64,000 nt of DNA from Tolypothrix sp. FACHB-123 (GTDB taxonomy: Bacteria > Cyanobacteriota > Cyanobacteriia > Cyanobacteriales > Nostocaceae). Under the pieces are notes generated by a model. That model was given only the letters and a program-made list of their open reading frames with translations, did no database searches and was not told the DNA's origin. Location: the NCBI RefSeq assembly GCF_014697075.1, contig NZ_JACJRE010000010.1:1-64000 (forward strand). Direction: 5' to 3'. The translations under genes were made by a program, and so were the position numbers. Numbering within the stretch: position 1 is the first letter of the stretch; each line of letters starts with the position of its first letter. Below, piece after piece: positions 9,199 through 19,986 of the stretch.

Positions 9199-10770
9199 AT
9201 GTCAAATTCTCTCAATTTTAGTGACATTCAAAATCATTGGGCTGAAAAATGTATCAGAGAATTAGCCAAACGCGAAGTGATTAAAGGTTATCCAAATGGT
9301 ACATTTCTACCAGAAAAGACAATTACTCGTGCTGAAGCTGCGGCGATTTTAATGAAAGCTTTTGTTAATCTGCCAGCCAGACGAAATCCGATGCAATTTT
9401 CGGATGTTTCACCAAATTTATGGGCAGAACAAGCAATTGAATTTGCTAGTGCTAGAGAATTTTTCCAAGGTTATCCTGATGGCACTTTTAAACCCAACGA
9501 ATTGTTACCAAGGGTGCAAGCAATAACTATTTTGGTAAAAGGAGTAAATTTTAATTTAGTGCAAAACCCTGATGCAATTCTGCTAGAATTTTTAGATGAT
9601 GCGGCGGAAATTCCTGATTATGCTAAAGCCGCGATCGCAACTGCTTGTCTAAACTTTTTCGCTGTCAATTATCCCAATGTCAGAAGGTTACGTCCCAATC
9701 AACCAATTACTAGAGGCGAATTTGCGGCTTTAATTTGTCAAGCTTTATTTCTGTGGAATTTAGTGCCATCAAAATATGTAGTTGGTAGCGATATATTTAA
9801 AATTCAGCCGCAGTTTGATGCTGTAGAAGGTTTTTCTGATGGTGTAGCTTGGGTGCAAATTGGCAAGAAATGGGGTGTAATCGATAAAACTGGCAAAATA
9901 ATTATAGCACCGCAATATTATGAGCATTACCCGTTTTCTTATGGGTTAGGATTAGTAACTATTGGTGGTAAATATCGCTATATAGACAAGACAGGTAAAA
10001 TAGCGATCGCGCAAAATGTTGACAAAGCTTTTCCTTTTTATGAAGGTTTAGCCACGATTATAGTTAATGGCAAGATAGGCTACATTGATACCACAGGTAA
10101 AATTGTCATTAAACCGCAATTTGATTCTCCAAGAGGTTTATTCGGTTTTGCACATTTCTCTGAAGGTTTAGCAGCAGTTGGCTATCAAGAGAAAGTTGGT
10201 TTTATTGATAAATCAGGAAAATTTATTATTAAACCACAATTTCTCTGGGCTGATGCTTTTTATGATGGAGTAGCATTTGCTTCAACAAATTCAGTTTTTG
10301 GTTTTATTGATAAATCAGGGAAATTTACTGAAGTAGAGAAATTAGATACAGTAGATGTCAGCAGTCCTTTTTATGATGGATTGGCAAGATTTCCAGTCAA
10401 TGGTGGTTATGTTTTTATTAATAAAACTGGAAAAAAGGCATTTCCGATAATATTTCCCTATGCCTCAAATTTTTCTGAAGGTTTAGCCGTAGTATCTATA
10501 AATGATAAAAGACAGTTTATTGATACTACTGGTAAATTTGTTCTGCAAAATAAATTTGATTCAGTATCAGACTTTTCTGATGGTGTTGCGTGGGTAACCA
10601 TTGGTGAAAAACAAAGTTATATTAATCGCAATGGTGATGTGTTAATTAAACCTCGCTATATTGTGAATTATCATACTTTTTTTGAAGATTTAGCTGGGGT
10701 ATTTGTAGGTGGTCAATTGAATTCATACAATTTTGTCGGTAAATGGGGTTATATTGCTAAAGCAAAATAA
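9199..10770 (+). CDS. SLH-domain and WG-repeat protein
   Basis: A protein of 523 residues. Residues 5-190 hold three S-layer homology motifs (FSDIQNHWAEKCIREL, FSDVSPNLWAEQAIEF and a more diverged third), which in other proteins bind peptidoglycan-linked polymers. Residues about 205-520 are roughly eight WG (Trp-Gly) repeats of about 45 residues with the core KWGVIDKTGKIII and GYIDTTGKIVIKPQF. There is no signal peptide at the start used (ATG directly followed by the first SLH motif), which is odd for an SLH protein. No alternative upstream start is obvious. It probably acts as a binding scaffold; the partner is unknown. Confidence 0.85.
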   Translation: MSNSLNFSDIQNHWAEKCIRELAKREVIKGYPNGTFLPEKTITRAEAAAILMKAFVNLPARRNPMQFSDVSPNLWAEQAIEFASAREFFQGYPDGTFKPNELLPRVQAITILVKGVNFNLVQNPDAILLEFLDDAAEIPDYAKAAIATACLNFFAVNYPNVRRLRPNQPITRGEFAALICQALFLWNLVPSKYVVGSDIFKIQPQFDAVEGFSDGVAWVQIGKKWGVIDKTGKIIIAPQYYEHYPFSYGLGLVTIGGKYRYIDKTGKIAIAQNVDKAFPFYEGLATIIVNGKIGYIDTTGKIVIKPQFDSPRGLFGFAHFSEGLAAVGYQEKVGFIDKSGKFIIKPQFLWADAFYDGVAFASTNSVFGFIDKSGKFTEVEKLDTVDVSSPFYDGLARFPVNGGYVFINKTGKKAFPIIFPYASNFSEGLAVVSINDKRQFIDTTGKFVLQNKFDSVSDFSDGVAWVTIGEKQSYINRNGDVLIKPRYIVNYHTFFEDLAGVFVGGQLNSYNFVGKWGYIAKAK

Positions 10771-11028
10771 CCTTTTAAAATAATTCGTAGTTCGTAATAC
10801 TTCGACTTCGCTCAGTACAAGTGACGCTCCTTCGTCGCTAACGCTGCGCTAACGTAATTCGTAATTAATATTTATGAAAACATATAGTTTATCTCAATTT
10901 AATATAAAAATGCACGTAATTCTTTTCAAAAATTTGTAACTGAAAAAACTCTGCGTACCTTTGCGTTAACCTTAGCGTAACTTTGCGTTCAAAAAAGATA
11001 TAGTTTTGTGCAGCTTCACAAATAAAAA
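10771..11028. other. Intergenic region between convergent genes
   Basis: No gene is seen. It contains low-complexity repeat text (TTCGTAGTTCGTAATAC, GCTAACGCTGCGCTAACG) of the kind dispersed in Nostocales genomes. Confidence 0.4.
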
Positions 11029-11058
11029 AATGGGTATGGTGTTATTTCCATACCCATT
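11029..11058 (-). terminator. Terminator of ftsH
   Basis: A perfect 11-bp stem AATGGGTATGG / CCATACCCATT with an 8-base loop. On the minus strand it is followed by a T run (the A-rich stretch 11021-11030). It lies about 25 bases after the ftsH stop codon. Confidence 0.85.
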
Positions 11059-11083
11059 AAATTAACTAATTTTCAATTAGTGA

Positions 11084-12967
11084 TTATAGCTGCGCATACT
11101 GAGGTTTCTCAGGTACATCAGTGTACTCAGCCACAATTTGCCGGAATTCAGCACCGTCAATGGTTTCTTTTTCAATCAGCAAATCGACTAAACGGTCAGT
11201 GACGCTGCGATTATCACGAATAAGCTTCTTGGCGTTTTCGTAACAGTCTTCAACGATCGCTCTCACTTGACCATCAATCCGAGATGCAATAGATTCAGAA
11301 TACTCAGATCTGGTTGTCCAGTCACGACCTAAGAACACTTCACCTTGTTGGCTTTCCAAGGACAAGGGGCCTAAATCTGACATCCCGAAGCGGGTAACCA
11401 TTTGTCTAGCCATTCCCGATAACTGTTGTAAGTCACCACCAGCACCAGTAGTAACTTCAGCCGCACCAAAAATTACCTCTTCGGCTGCGCGTCCACCTAA
11501 AGCACCAGTAATCCGCGCTTTCAACTGAGAACGGGAAATTAAACCCTGTTCTTCGTTGGGAGTAAACCAAGTTAAACCTTGTGCTTGTCCGCGAGGAATG
11601 AGGGTAACTTTTTGTACTGGGTCGTGGTCTTTTAACAGTGTTCCCACTAAGGCGTGTCCGACTTCGTGGTAAGCAATTAAGCGCTTGCTCTTGCTGTCAA
11701 CTAAGGGAGTACCTTCCATCCCCGCAACTACCCGATCAACCGCATCATCAATTTCGGTGAGGGTAATGCCTTCTTTGCGTCTTCTGGCGGTGAGAATTGC
11801 CGCTTCGTTGAGCAAGTTGGCTAAATCTGCACCTGTAAATCCAGGAGTACGACGAGCGATCGCATCTAAGGATACACTGGGGTCTAATTTCTTATTGCGG
11901 GCGTGGACTTGTAAAATTTCCAAACGTCCTTTGATGTCTGGTGCATCCACTGTTACTTGGCGGTCAAAGCGTCCGGGACGTAACAATGCTGAGTCTAATA
12001 CGTCGGGACGGTTGGTAGCAGCAATAATAATGATGCCTGTGTTACCTTCAAAACCATCCATTTCGGTTAGTAGCTGGTTGAGAGTTTGCTCTCTTTCGTC
12101 GTTACCACCACCGATACCTGCACCACGCTGTCTACCTACAGCGTCAATTTCATCGATAAAGATGATACAAGGAGCGTTGTCTTTAGCTTTCTTGAACAAG
12201 TCGCGGACACGGGAAGCACCCACACCAACGAACATTTCCACGAATTCCGAACCAGAAATACTAAAGAAAGGTACGCCAGCTTCCCCAGCGATCGCTTTTG
12301 CTAGTAAAGTTTTACCGGTTCCTGGAGGGCCTACTAACAGCACGCCTTTAGGAATCCGCGCACCTACAGCAGTAAATCTTTCTGGCTGTTTGAGGAAGGT
12401 GACAACTTCTTGTAATTCCTCTTTCGCTTCTTCAATACCTGCTACATCGTCAAATTTCACCCCGGTTTTGGCTTCCATTTGAAACCGCGCTCTCGACTTA
12501 CCGAAGTTCATTGCTTGACCGGGTCCGCCGGGAAGATTACTGGAGCGACGGAACAAAAAGAACAAACCGGTAATCAATAAAATTGGGAAAACTAAATTGC
12601 CCAATAAACCCCAAATAGCGCCATCATTGCGCATGGGATGAGCATCAAAACTAATTCCTTTGTCTTTAAGCTTGCTGATTAACTCAGGCGCGTTCACAGG
12701 TAAATCCACCCGCCACCGTTGGACACGATTTTCGATGTCTTGATCGACGGCTTCGACAATTGCTGTTCTGCCACCTTCATACAAATCTACGCTGCTGACG
12801 CGACCAGCATCCACATATTCCAGAAAGCGACCATAAGTCATGCGGGTATTGGCTGCATTTTTCGTCATATCAGCCGGCGCACCTGCAAATGCCCCTTGCC
12901 AAAAGAAAAAGCCAATTACCAAAGCAGGCAATGTCCAAAGTAGAAGGACTTTCCAAGAAAATTTCAT
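11084..12967 (-). CDS. ftsH: ATP-dependent zinc metalloprotease FtsH
   Basis: Membrane-bound AAA+ protease of 627 residues; in cyanobacteria FtsH homologues degrade damaged D1 and other membrane proteins. Visible parts: an N-terminal membrane helix (about 7-27), a lumen-side domain, a second helix (about 120-140), an AAA module with Walker [14 protein letters not shown] near residue 213 and Walker B IIFIDEID, the arginine-finger region RPGRFDRQV, and the zinc site HEVGHALVG near residue 431. The length and all motifs are intact. It is preceded by a gene-free 670-base region, so it is probably transcribed alone, and it ends in a strong hairpin terminator. Confidence 0.97.
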   Translation of the reverse strand: MKFSWKVLLLWTLPALVIGFFFWQGAFAGAPADMTKNAANTRMTYGRFLEYVDAGRVSSVDLYEGGRTAIVEAVDQDIENRVQRWRVDLPVNAPELISKLKDKGISFDAHPMRNDGAIWGLLGNLVFPILLITGLFFLFRRSSNLPGGPGQAMNFGKSRARFQMEAKTGVKFDDVAGIEEAKEELQEVVTFLKQPERFTAVGARIPKGVLLVGPPGTGKTLLAKAIAGEAGVPFFSISGSEFVEMFVGVGASRVRDLFKKAKDNAPCIIFIDEIDAVGRQRGAGIGGGNDEREQTLNQLLTEMDGFEGNTGIIIIAATNRPDVLDSALLRPGRFDRQVTVDAPDIKGRLEILQVHARNKKLDPSVSLDAIARRTPGFTGADLANLLNEAAILTARRRKEGITLTEIDDAVDRVVAGMEGTPLVDSKSKRLIAYHEVGHALVGTLLKDHDPVQKVTLIPRGQAQGLTWFTPNEEQGLISRSQLKARITGALGGRAAEEVIFGAAEVTTGAGGDLQQLSGMARQMVTRFGMSDLGPLSLESQQGEVFLGRDWTTRSEYSESIASRIDGQVRAIVEDCYENAKKLIRDNRSVTDRLVDLLIEKETIDGAEFRQIVAEYTDVPEKPQYAQL

Positions 12968-13637
12968 CTTTATCTGCCTCTAGATGCCAATAGAACTCAT
13001 CAGCTTTAGCAACCAAATGATGTAATCATCCTGCAATTTCAGGATGAGAGTTGAGTAAAAACTATAAAATTTTTCAACTTAACTGAACCTTGTAAGCTGC
13101 GCTACCCTTTGGTAACGCTACCACAAAGGCTTTTAATGGGGGAATTCAAAAGTTTTTGTCATCATCCATCCTTTACTTGGTTGCTAAATCGCTGGGAAAC
13201 GGATCTTGATAAATCCATTTTGCTTAATCTGATGTTTTACGCGCATCGCTATAGAAACTCTAAGGGCCTTACAGCAAATCTATAACGACATCACGAATCT
13301 TAATTAAAGTTAACTTAATTTTAATACAAAACTACACCCCAAAAGCAACGAGAATTAAGAAAAGTCCCCAAGACGAAGCATTATTAAAGCTTGCTTCCTT
13401 AATCCTGGGCGCTTCTCTACTCTTCTATCCTATTGTCAATGCTTGATTTTGGATGCGGAAATCCTAGCGGTGTAGCTGATGTATTTGCGGCGACAAACAG
13501 CCATCTGTGGGAGCGCCTACAAGCACCCACCACCAAATGAAGCAATTCAAAATTCAAAATTCAAAATTCAAAATTAAAGACAGCTACCCTTTGTGGGTGG
13601 GGTTTCAACCTTTGCGAATTTTGATAAAATCTAGCCC
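12968..13637. other. Gene-free region upstream of ftsH
   Basis: No coding sequence is supported. It should hold the ftsH promoter and 5' leader. A hairpin CATCCTGCAATTTCAGGATG is at 13028-13047 near the gene. Near 13540-13575 there are about four 9-bp iterations of ATTCAAAAT. Confidence 0.45.
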
Positions 13638-14135
13638 CTACTTCACTTCTGTAATTTGCAGCGTGTAAGGCAAATACTTATCTTGGACATAGGAACCCAC
13701 CCAAATTTGGTAAGTTCCGGGGAGCCATTCACCCGCAATACCAGGATTTTGACCATCTGACAACTCGTCATTGCACCAGATACCACCAGGCCCTTTGACG
13801 ATAATTGTCGTATCTTCAGGACTTTGCACTTGCACCTTCAAGTAGTCAAATTTACTAGTTAACTCTAATTTATGGTCTGGAGCTTCATCGACAAATCCCG
13901 TACAGGGGCCAGTGGGAGTAGCCGGACGCTTTGATACTTGATTTCCGGGAATTGAGCCGCCACTCATCCCCCGAACTGTAAACGGATCTGGGGAAAAATT
14001 TTTGCCGATGGTAACATCTCCAAATATGGGTGGTGTTTGTTGCGTATCCGCTCTGGTGTAAGTTGTTGATGTAACGAAGAATGCAAGTATCAAAAATGGT
14101 AAGCTTATCCCTTTATTGAAGGCTATTTTCGGCAT
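13638..14135 (-). CDS. Secreted protein of unknown function
   Basis: An uncharacterised 165-residue protein with a signal peptide (residues 1 to about 29: Lys, hydrophobic LPFLILAFFVTSTT, then polar with Ala-Asp). The mature part has a Pro/Gly-rich start, then a beta-rich region ending GTYQIWVGSYVQDKYLPYTLQITEV, which resembles bacterial pre-peptidase-like or lectin-like beta-sandwich domains, and a few cysteines (CTGF, WCND). It is probably exported to the periplasm or outside. A short intergenic spacer with heptad repeats separates it from gltX. I do not recognise a named family. Confidence 0.7.
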   Translation of the reverse strand: MPKIAFNKGISLPFLILAFFVTSTTYTRADTQQTPPIFGDVTIGKNFSPDPFTVRGMSGGSIPGNQVSKRPATPTGPCTGFVDEAPDHKLELTSKFDYLKVQVQSPEDTTIIVKGPGGIWCNDELSDGQNPGIAGEWLPGTYQIWVGSYVQDKYLPYTLQITEVK

Positions 14136-14220
14136 TTTAACTACATGGTTATCTAAGTGTAGATAAAGACATTAATTTTACACAAAATGTTCCCGAACAA
14201 TAGAATAATTAACTAGGTTG

Positions 14221-14306
14221 TTATTGGGCATTGGGCATTGGGCATTGGGCATTGGTCAACAGTTAACAGTCAACGGTCAACGGTCAACAGTCAACAGTCA
14301 AGCATC
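14221..14306. repeat. Heptad tandem repeats (GGGCATT, then CAACAGT/CAACGGT)
   Basis: About four copies of GGGCATT are followed by about eight heptads of the CAACAGT/CAACGGT type. Two different heptad families lie side by side, as is usual for Nostoc-type short tandem repeats. Confidence 0.8.
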
Positions 14307-14421
14307 ATCAATTGTTCTGGTTGCTTTAATTATTAATAAAGGCGCACATAGGTACGCCTCTAAAAATCTAAAATTTTTATAAAGACTGGTAGTTTGTCGC
14401 TGTATCAGATGCGATCGCTAT

Positions 14422-15867
14422 TTAACTACCAGCAGTTATGGCTTGATTCAAACGCGAGCGATCTAAACCAATTTGGTTGAGTAGTAACCAAGATTGAATC
14501 AAATCGGGGCCGTGAACATCTCCTGTTAAGCCGGCGCGGAGCGATCGCATTACTAAACCTTTCTTGACATTTTGCGCTTTGACTACTTGCTTGATAATCT
14601 CCTGGGCGCTGGCTTCGTCTAATTTTTCTTGATTGTCTAAAGCTGTCAAAATGCTTTGCAGCGCCGCCGCAGAACCTTCTTGCTGCAATTGTTTCACTGC
14701 TTCTTCGCTAAATTCTACGGTATCGCTAAAAAACAGTTGGCTTTGCTCTACCGCATCTTTGAGGCGAGTTAAGCTAGGGGCAATTAACGCTACTAGCTTT
14801 TCTAACCAAGCTCGTTCTCTGCCACCCTCAAATTTAAAACCAGCTTCTTCCCAATAAGGTATGAGTAAATCTGTCAGCTTGTCTACTGGGGTATGGTGGA
14901 TGTACTGACTGTTTAACCAATCTAACTTCGCCCAGTCGAACTTTGCACCGGCTTTATTCACACGCTCAAAGCCGAAGTCTTTCGCTGCTGATTCTAAGGT
15001 AAATATTTCTTGAGTCGAGTCTAATGGTGACCAACCCAACAAAGTCATGTAATTAACTAAACCTTCAGAAGTAAAGCCTAATTTTTTAAAATCAGAAATC
15101 GAGGTTACGCCATCACGCTTCGACAGCTTGCGCCCTTCCATATTTAAAATTAGCGGTGAATGGGCAAATTCGGGTATTTTTGCTCCCAAGGCTTCGTAAA
15201 GCAGAATTTGCTTAGCTGTATTGGCGATATGGTCTTCACCCCGGATGATATGGGTGATTTGCATATCTATATCATCAACTACAACCACAAAGTTGTACAA
15301 CGGTTGACCAACTCCGGCTTCGGAAGCGCGAGCAATGACCATATCACCGCCCAAATCGCTACCGCGCCAAGACATTTTGCCTCTAACTAAGTCATTCCAG
15401 ACAATTTCCCGCTCATCTTCAATTTTGAAGCGAATAACAAAACTACGTCCTTCTGCTTTAAAAGCCGCTTCTTGTTCTGGGGTAAGATTGCGGTGACGGT
15501 TATCATAACGCGGTGCTTCCCCTTTAGCTTTTTGCGCTTCTCGTAAAGCTTCTAATTCTTCCGAGGTGGTATAACAGCGATAAGCTAACCCTTGTGCTAA
15601 GAGCTTTTCTACTGCTTGTTTATAGAGATCCAGGCGTTGAGATTGAAAAAATGGCCCCTCATCCCAGTTCAAACCCAACCAGCGCAAACCCTCGAGAATA
15701 TTCTCTGTATATTCAGGACGCGATCGCTCTAAGTCTGTGTCTTCAATCCGCAAAATAAACTTCCCGCCGTGGTGACGAGCAAATAACCAGTTAAATACAG
15801 CAGTTCTCGCTGTACCAATATGTAAATTTCCCGTGGGACTGGGAGCAATCCGAACTCTAACTGTCAC
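14422..15867 (-). CDS. gltX: Glutamyl-tRNA synthetase
   Basis: Class I aminoacyl-tRNA synthetase that charges tRNA-Glu; in cyanobacteria this also feeds tetrapyrrole (chlorophyll and haem) synthesis through glutamyl-tRNA. It shows the HIGH motif as [16 protein letters not shown] near residues 8-23, the KMSKS equivalent KLSKRDG near 245, and the discriminating anticodon-binding helical domain at the C-terminus. I chose the GTG at 15867 (protein starts with the family-typical [12 protein letters not shown], with AGAGAAAG upstream) over a TTG 21 bases earlier. Length 481 residues is normal. Confidence 0.96.
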   Translation of the reverse strand: MTVRVRIAPSPTGNLHIGTARTAVFNWLFARHHGGKFILRIEDTDLERSRPEYTENILEGLRWLGLNWDEGPFFQSQRLDLYKQAVEKLLAQGLAYRCYTTSEELEALREAQKAKGEAPRYDNRHRNLTPEQEAAFKAEGRSFVIRFKIEDEREIVWNDLVRGKMSWRGSDLGGDMVIARASEAGVGQPLYNFVVVVDDIDMQITHIIRGEDHIANTAKQILLYEALGAKIPEFAHSPLILNMEGRKLSKRDGVTSISDFKKLGFTSEGLVNYMTLLGWSPLDSTQEIFTLESAAKDFGFERVNKAGAKFDWAKLDWLNSQYIHHTPVDKLTDLLIPYWEEAGFKFEGGRERAWLEKLVALIAPSLTRLKDAVEQSQLFFSDTVEFSEEAVKQLQQEGSAAALQSILTALDNQEKLDEASAQEIIKQVVKAQNVKKGLVMRSLRAGLTGDVHGPDLIQSWLLLNQIGLDRSRLNQAITAGS

Positions 15868-16008
15868 AGTTCTTTCTCTCTTTCTCAAAGCACGATCACT
15901 ATAACAAGCGCTGAGTTTTAGGCGATCGCTAATGAGATAGAATTTACAAATAAACTTCTTCCACTAGCGTCTACTTAAGACTCAGCACTTGTAACTTATC
16001 TAATTCAA

Positions 16009-16082
16009 CGGGACTGACGGGGCTCGAACCCGCAACTTCCGCCGTGACAGGGCGGTGCTCTAACCAATTGAACTACAGTCCC
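16009..16082 (-). tRNA. tRNA-Asp (anticodon GTC)
   Basis: A 74-base cloverleaf on the minus strand. The acceptor stem is GGGACTG / CAGTCCC with discriminator G. The anticodon loop CTGTCAC lies in the stem CCGCC / GGCGG and gives GTC. The T arm contains GGTTCGAGCCC. The 3' CCA is not encoded. It lies 140 bases from gltX, transcribed in the same direction. Confidence 0.95.
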
Positions 16083-16408
16083 TCAATCGGCAACTTTGTT
16101 ATTATGTACCGTTTCACTTGGGTTGTCAACTATCTGGAAGAAAAATTTCGGGCATGGGGCATTGGAAACAATTTTAGATTTTAGATTTTGGATTTTAGAT
16201 TAGACCTAGCTTGAAAAAGTCCTAATTTTCGCGTTCTTCTTTGCGCCTTTGCGGCTACCCTGAGGGAAGCCGCTCCGCGTCTATGCGTGAGCTTGTCAAA
16301 TGATTAATCAACAACACCAAAAGATTTATGCAAGAAGTCTATTGAATTCCAATCCAAAATCGTAAATCCAAAATCCAAAATTTCTTGTCCCCCCTTCGCC
16401 ATATCTCT
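16083..16408. other. Repeat-rich spacer between tRNA-Asp and kinase genes
   Basis: No gene is seen. It has iterations of TTTAGATTTTGGA and AATCCAAAA (16165-16200 and 16345-16382) and a hairpin-forming stretch GCGGCTACCCTGAGGGAAGCCGC near 16250-16272, a motif type often dispersed in Nostocales. Confidence 0.5.
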
Positions 16409-17950
16409 TCACACAACACCCGCTCCCACAGCGGGGGGCTTTGCGCCTAAACGCTGCTGAATCTGGGATTGCATTTGCTTATACTGCTGCTTTAAGATGT
16501 TTTTGCTCAACTGGGCTTGAGCAGAATTTGGTAAGCTTTGGCTCTGTTTTACCCAAGTTTTCAAGAGTTGTCGCTGGGTGGGATCGATGTAACTGCTGAT
16601 AACGCTGATACAGGAATGGGGTGGTTCGAGAGTAAATAAAATTAACGGGTAGCGTTCATTTTCTGCTAAGGCAGTTACTAGGCGTTGATTTTGTGGGTTT
16701 TGCATATCTAAGTAGCAAGGTAGCCACTTAGGTACAAGTAGGCGATTGTATAAAACTGTCAGCCACAGTAGCATCGGGTGAGGGGATGTAATAAACAGAA
16801 ATTCGTTGTGACGAATTGAAAGGCTGCGTTTTTTGATTTCTTGACTGGATAACATCAGCCACAGCGCTCCTACAGATCCCGGTTCGGTATCGATAATTTG
16901 GGGAAAGACAATTTCTTGAATGGGTTTTTTCTCAGGCCAGGTAAGTTTGTAGCAGGCTTGTTCTACAGCTAGGGGTAACTCAGAGTTCTTGGGTAATTCT
17001 GGAGGGAGATGGTTGTCTACTAACCCCGTACTGGTATTTGACGGCAAGGTGAAATAATGGGAGCGATTGATTTTTTCCAACACTTGCAGCAGTTGAGCAA
17101 TATTTTGGGGGCGATCGCTGGCTTTTTTCGCCAAACAAGCCATAATTAAATCATTTAATTCTCGGGGCAATTTTAGATTGGGTTTGACTTGAGCGATCGT
17201 TCTTGGCGCTTGAAAGTGATGTGCTTTATACCAAGCACCAAAATGATCTGTTTCTGGCTGCCAAGGTTTTTCACCTGTCAGCATTTCAAACATCATTACC
17301 CCTAAACTATAAATATCAGAGCGACTATCTAATTCTTCTGCTTCTAACTGTTCTGGTGAACAATAAGGTAATGTGCCGTGAAATCCTTTATTGGTGCTAT
17401 TAGTTGCGACATGATTTAAAAATTTTGCAATGCCAAAATCTAGGATTTTTACTAACTGACCTAAGATAGGGTCGGGAATAACTAATATGTTGGTTGGCTT
17501 AATATCTCTATGCACTAATGGATAAATATTGCCATCAATGTTGATACCTTGATGGGCACATTGTAAGCCCAAACAAATCTGGCGGATTAAAGTCATAAAC
17601 ATAGGCAAGTTCATCGGAATTAATTCCTTTAAACACTTACCCGATAAATATTCCATGACGTAAAAAGGATTGCCTGTTTCACTTACGCCATAATCATACG
17701 CTCTAACTATATGTATACTTTTTTGGCTCAAAGCTGCACTCATCAATGCTTCTTTGGCAAAATCCTTTTGCATCTTTGGTTCGCAAACAGTCTGAGCGAG
17801 GAATTTAATTGCTACTGGGGTTCCTCCCAGCAACATATCATTAGCTAAAAAAACCTTGCCCATACCTCCATTGCCAATTAACTCGAGCAGTTGATAACGA
17901 TTGGCAAGTAACTTTGTCACTTTTGGAGATGCAAATGAGCTTTTATTCAC
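16409..17950 (-). CDS. Serine/threonine protein kinase with C-terminal extension (1)
   Basis: Hanks-type (Pkn) kinase. The domain covers about residues 18-300: glycine-rich loop IGNGGMGKV (25-33), catalytic Lys49, HRDIKPTN (147-154) and DFG (171-173), so the active site is complete. A C-terminal region of about 200 residues follows, with W-P-KKPI-EIVFPQIIDTEPGS, a LWLTVLYNRLLVPKWLPCYLDMQ block and a helical Gln-rich tail. This extension is shared with the neighbouring kinase at 18051 and has no family I recognise. No membrane segment or signal is seen, so it is cytoplasmic. The two kinases are tandem paralogues 100 bases apart on the same strand and may form an operon. Confidence 0.9.
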   Translation of the reverse strand: MNKSSFASPKVTKLLANRYQLLELIGNGGMGKVFLANDMLLGGTPVAIKFLAQTVCEPKMQKDFAKEALMSAALSQKSIHIVRAYDYGVSETGNPFYVMEYLSGKCLKELIPMNLPMFMTLIRQICLGLQCAHQGINIDGNIYPLVHRDIKPTNILVIPDPILGQLVKILDFGIAKFLNHVATNSTNKGFHGTLPYCSPEQLEAEELDSRSDIYSLGVMMFEMLTGEKPWQPETDHFGAWYKAHHFQAPRTIAQVKPNLKLPRELNDLIMACLAKKASDRPQNIAQLLQVLEKINRSHYFTLPSNTSTGLVDNHLPPELPKNSELPLAVEQACYKLTWPEKKPIQEIVFPQIIDTEPGSVGALWLMLSSQEIKKRSLSIRHNEFLFITSPHPMLLWLTVLYNRLLVPKWLPCYLDMQNPQNQRLVTALAENERYPLILFTLEPPHSCISVISSYIDPTQRQLLKTWVKQSQSLPNSAQAQLSKNILKQQYKQMQSQIQQRLGAKPPAVGAGVV

Positions 17951-18050
17951 CTTTACAACCTCTTAAGACTCCCCTTTATTAATTATTTATCCAAATTATA
18001 AAAATAATACTATTACTTAATTATTCTCAACTTAAATCCAGTCTGATAAA

Positions 18051-19661
18051 TTATTTTTTTCTAAAAAAGTAATAATATATTTTTAATAGCCAATTTTTTA
18101 AACTTGTTTCTTTATTCTCTGGAATTTCTACTAATTTGCGGATGATTCCAGGTTTTAACCTTTCATAATCTGCCTTTAAAATGATTTTTGCTTGCTTGGT
18201 AGAGATAAATTCCTGGTAATTTTGCTTATTTGCTAACCAATCTGTTAAGTACTGACGCTGGCTAGCACTCAGGGTTAAGGTAATTACATGTTTACAATTG
18301 GTCGGCTCTTCTATAGAAAAAAATAGTAAGTGATAGTAGCCTGCTTCTACTAAACTCCGCACTATTTTTTGCCCCCGTCCATCATTCATATCTAAAAAGC
18401 AAGAGAGCCATTTTGTTTGGGATTTTTGGGCATTATGTAAGACTGTAACCCATAATATCATGGGATAGATATTCATTTTAGCAATAAATTCAGTGCCATA
18501 TTTTTTATCTAAAAATTTGGCAATTTCTTGTTTCGGTAACATTGCCCAAAAAGTGGGAATAGTACCTTGTAATGTATGTAATAAGTAGGGAAAGCCAATT
18601 GGTGCAATTGGTCTATTCTTTGGCCAGGTTTTTTGTAAGCATTCTTTTTCTGTTAATGAAGTTACAGGTACTATTTGTAGAGTAGATGGCTGTAAGTTAT
18701 CATCACTATTATTAGTAGCTGACTGTTCGATTTGTAATTTGATTTGGTCTAAATTAGTCAAAATTTCTTTGATACTTTGCGGGCGATCGCCTACTTCTTT
18801 GGCTAAACAACTCATCACTAATTTCTGCAATTTTGGCGGAATCGCTAATTGAGAATTTACTTCCTCAAATGTAGGTGGAATTTGAAAGTGATGGGCTTGA
18901 TACCAAGTACCAAATGAGTTACTTGTTGTTTGAAATGGATGTTTTCCTGCCAGCATTTCAAACATTAAGATGCCTAAACTATAGATATCAGAACGCACAT
19001 CTAGTAGTTTGCGTCCTTCCATGTGTTCGGGAGAGCAGTAAGGTAAACTACCGATAAAGGAGTCAGTCAGTGTCATCCCACTGCGCTCTGTTAAAAATTT
19101 TGCAATGCCAAAATCAAGAATTTTGACGATATTATCTTTTTTCAGTTCTTCTAACAAGAAGATATTTTCTGGTTTAATATCTCGATGAACAACGGGATAG
19201 TTTTCTCCTTTGAGGATGATACCTTGATGAGCGCATTGCAAACCCAGACAAATTTGTTGGCAAATATCTAATATTTTTGTTAAAGATAATGTTTGATTTT
19301 TCAGAATACGTTTGAGATTTTTACCTTGGAGATATTCCATCACATAAAAAGGAATATTTTCTTCGGTAACACCATAACTAAATACCCGGACAATATTTTT
19401 ACTTTTACGTCCTAATTGTGCGCCAATAAAGATTTCTCTAGCAAATCTTTGGGATATTTGCTGACTTCCCAAGCTAAGTGATAGGATTTTGACTGCAACT
19501 GCCATTCCACCTTTGGCAACATCTTCTGCTAGGTAAACCCTACCCATTCCTCCTTTGCCAATTAAATCTCTAATTAAATAGCGGTTATTTAAAAATTTTC
19601 CAATATAAATATCTAATTCAGTTTTGGAGTTGGCTAGATTCGGAATTGGATTCTGCACCAT
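18051..19661 (-). CDS. Serine/threonine protein kinase with C-terminal extension (2)
   Basis: Paralogue of the kinase at 16409, upstream on the same strand. Kinase domain about residues 27-310: GKGGMGRV (35-42), Lys58, HRDIKPEN (159-166) and DFG (183-185) are intact. The C-terminal extension again has a W-P-RPIAPIGFP block, a LWVTVLHNAQKSQTKWLSCFLDMN block and a final basic-aromatic tail (KIYYYFFRKK). The extension conserved between the two probably senses or scaffolds a shared partner. The start region has an extra 10 or so residues compared with the other copy. The substrates are unknown. Confidence 0.9.
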   Translation of the reverse strand: MVQNPIPNLANSKTELDIYIGKFLNNRYLIRDLIGKGGMGRVYLAEDVAKGGMAVAVKILSLSLGSQQISQRFAREIFIGAQLGRKSKNIVRVFSYGVTEENIPFYVMEYLQGKNLKRILKNQTLSLTKILDICQQICLGLQCAHQGIILKGENYPVVHRDIKPENIFLLEELKKDNIVKILDFGIAKFLTERSGMTLTDSFIGSLPYCSPEHMEGRKLLDVRSDIYSLGILMFEMLAGKHPFQTTSNSFGTWYQAHHFQIPPTFEEVNSQLAIPPKLQKLVMSCLAKEVGDRPQSIKEILTNLDQIKLQIEQSATNNSDDNLQPSTLQIVPVTSLTEKECLQKTWPKNRPIAPIGFPYLLHTLQGTIPTFWAMLPKQEIAKFLDKKYGTEFIAKMNIYPMILWVTVLHNAQKSQTKWLSCFLDMNDGRGQKIVRSLVEAGYYHLLFFSIEEPTNCKHVITLTLSASQRQYLTDWLANKQNYQEFISTKQAKIILKADYERLKPGIIRKLVEIPENKETSLKNWLLKIYYYFFRKK

Positions 19662-19986
19662 AAAATTACTGATTTTAAAAATTAGATAGTTATTAACATA
19701 ACTCTCTTTAAAACTATATTTTATCTATAAAAAACGTTAATAATTTTAGAGAATTTATCATGTCGAGTAAAATTTACTCCAAACCTTGGTGAATTTTTAA
19801 TAAAATTACAAAAAATTATCTGTAACAGTTCTTAAACATGGTGTAACATATTTGTTTTGCAAAATGTATGGGAGATTCCACTGAATCCCTAAATCAGGAT
19901 GGTGGTTTCACCCCTTATTTTGCGTAAATATACGTAAAATTTAGAACCAAAGTCCTGATTAAAAAGTCATTACCAGCAGCTAAAAT
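19662..19986. other. Gap between kinase (2) and phytase-like gene
   Basis: No gene is seen. The region is AT-rich and should contain the promoter of the kinase pair. Its left half has AATTTT-type simple text. Confidence 0.4.
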
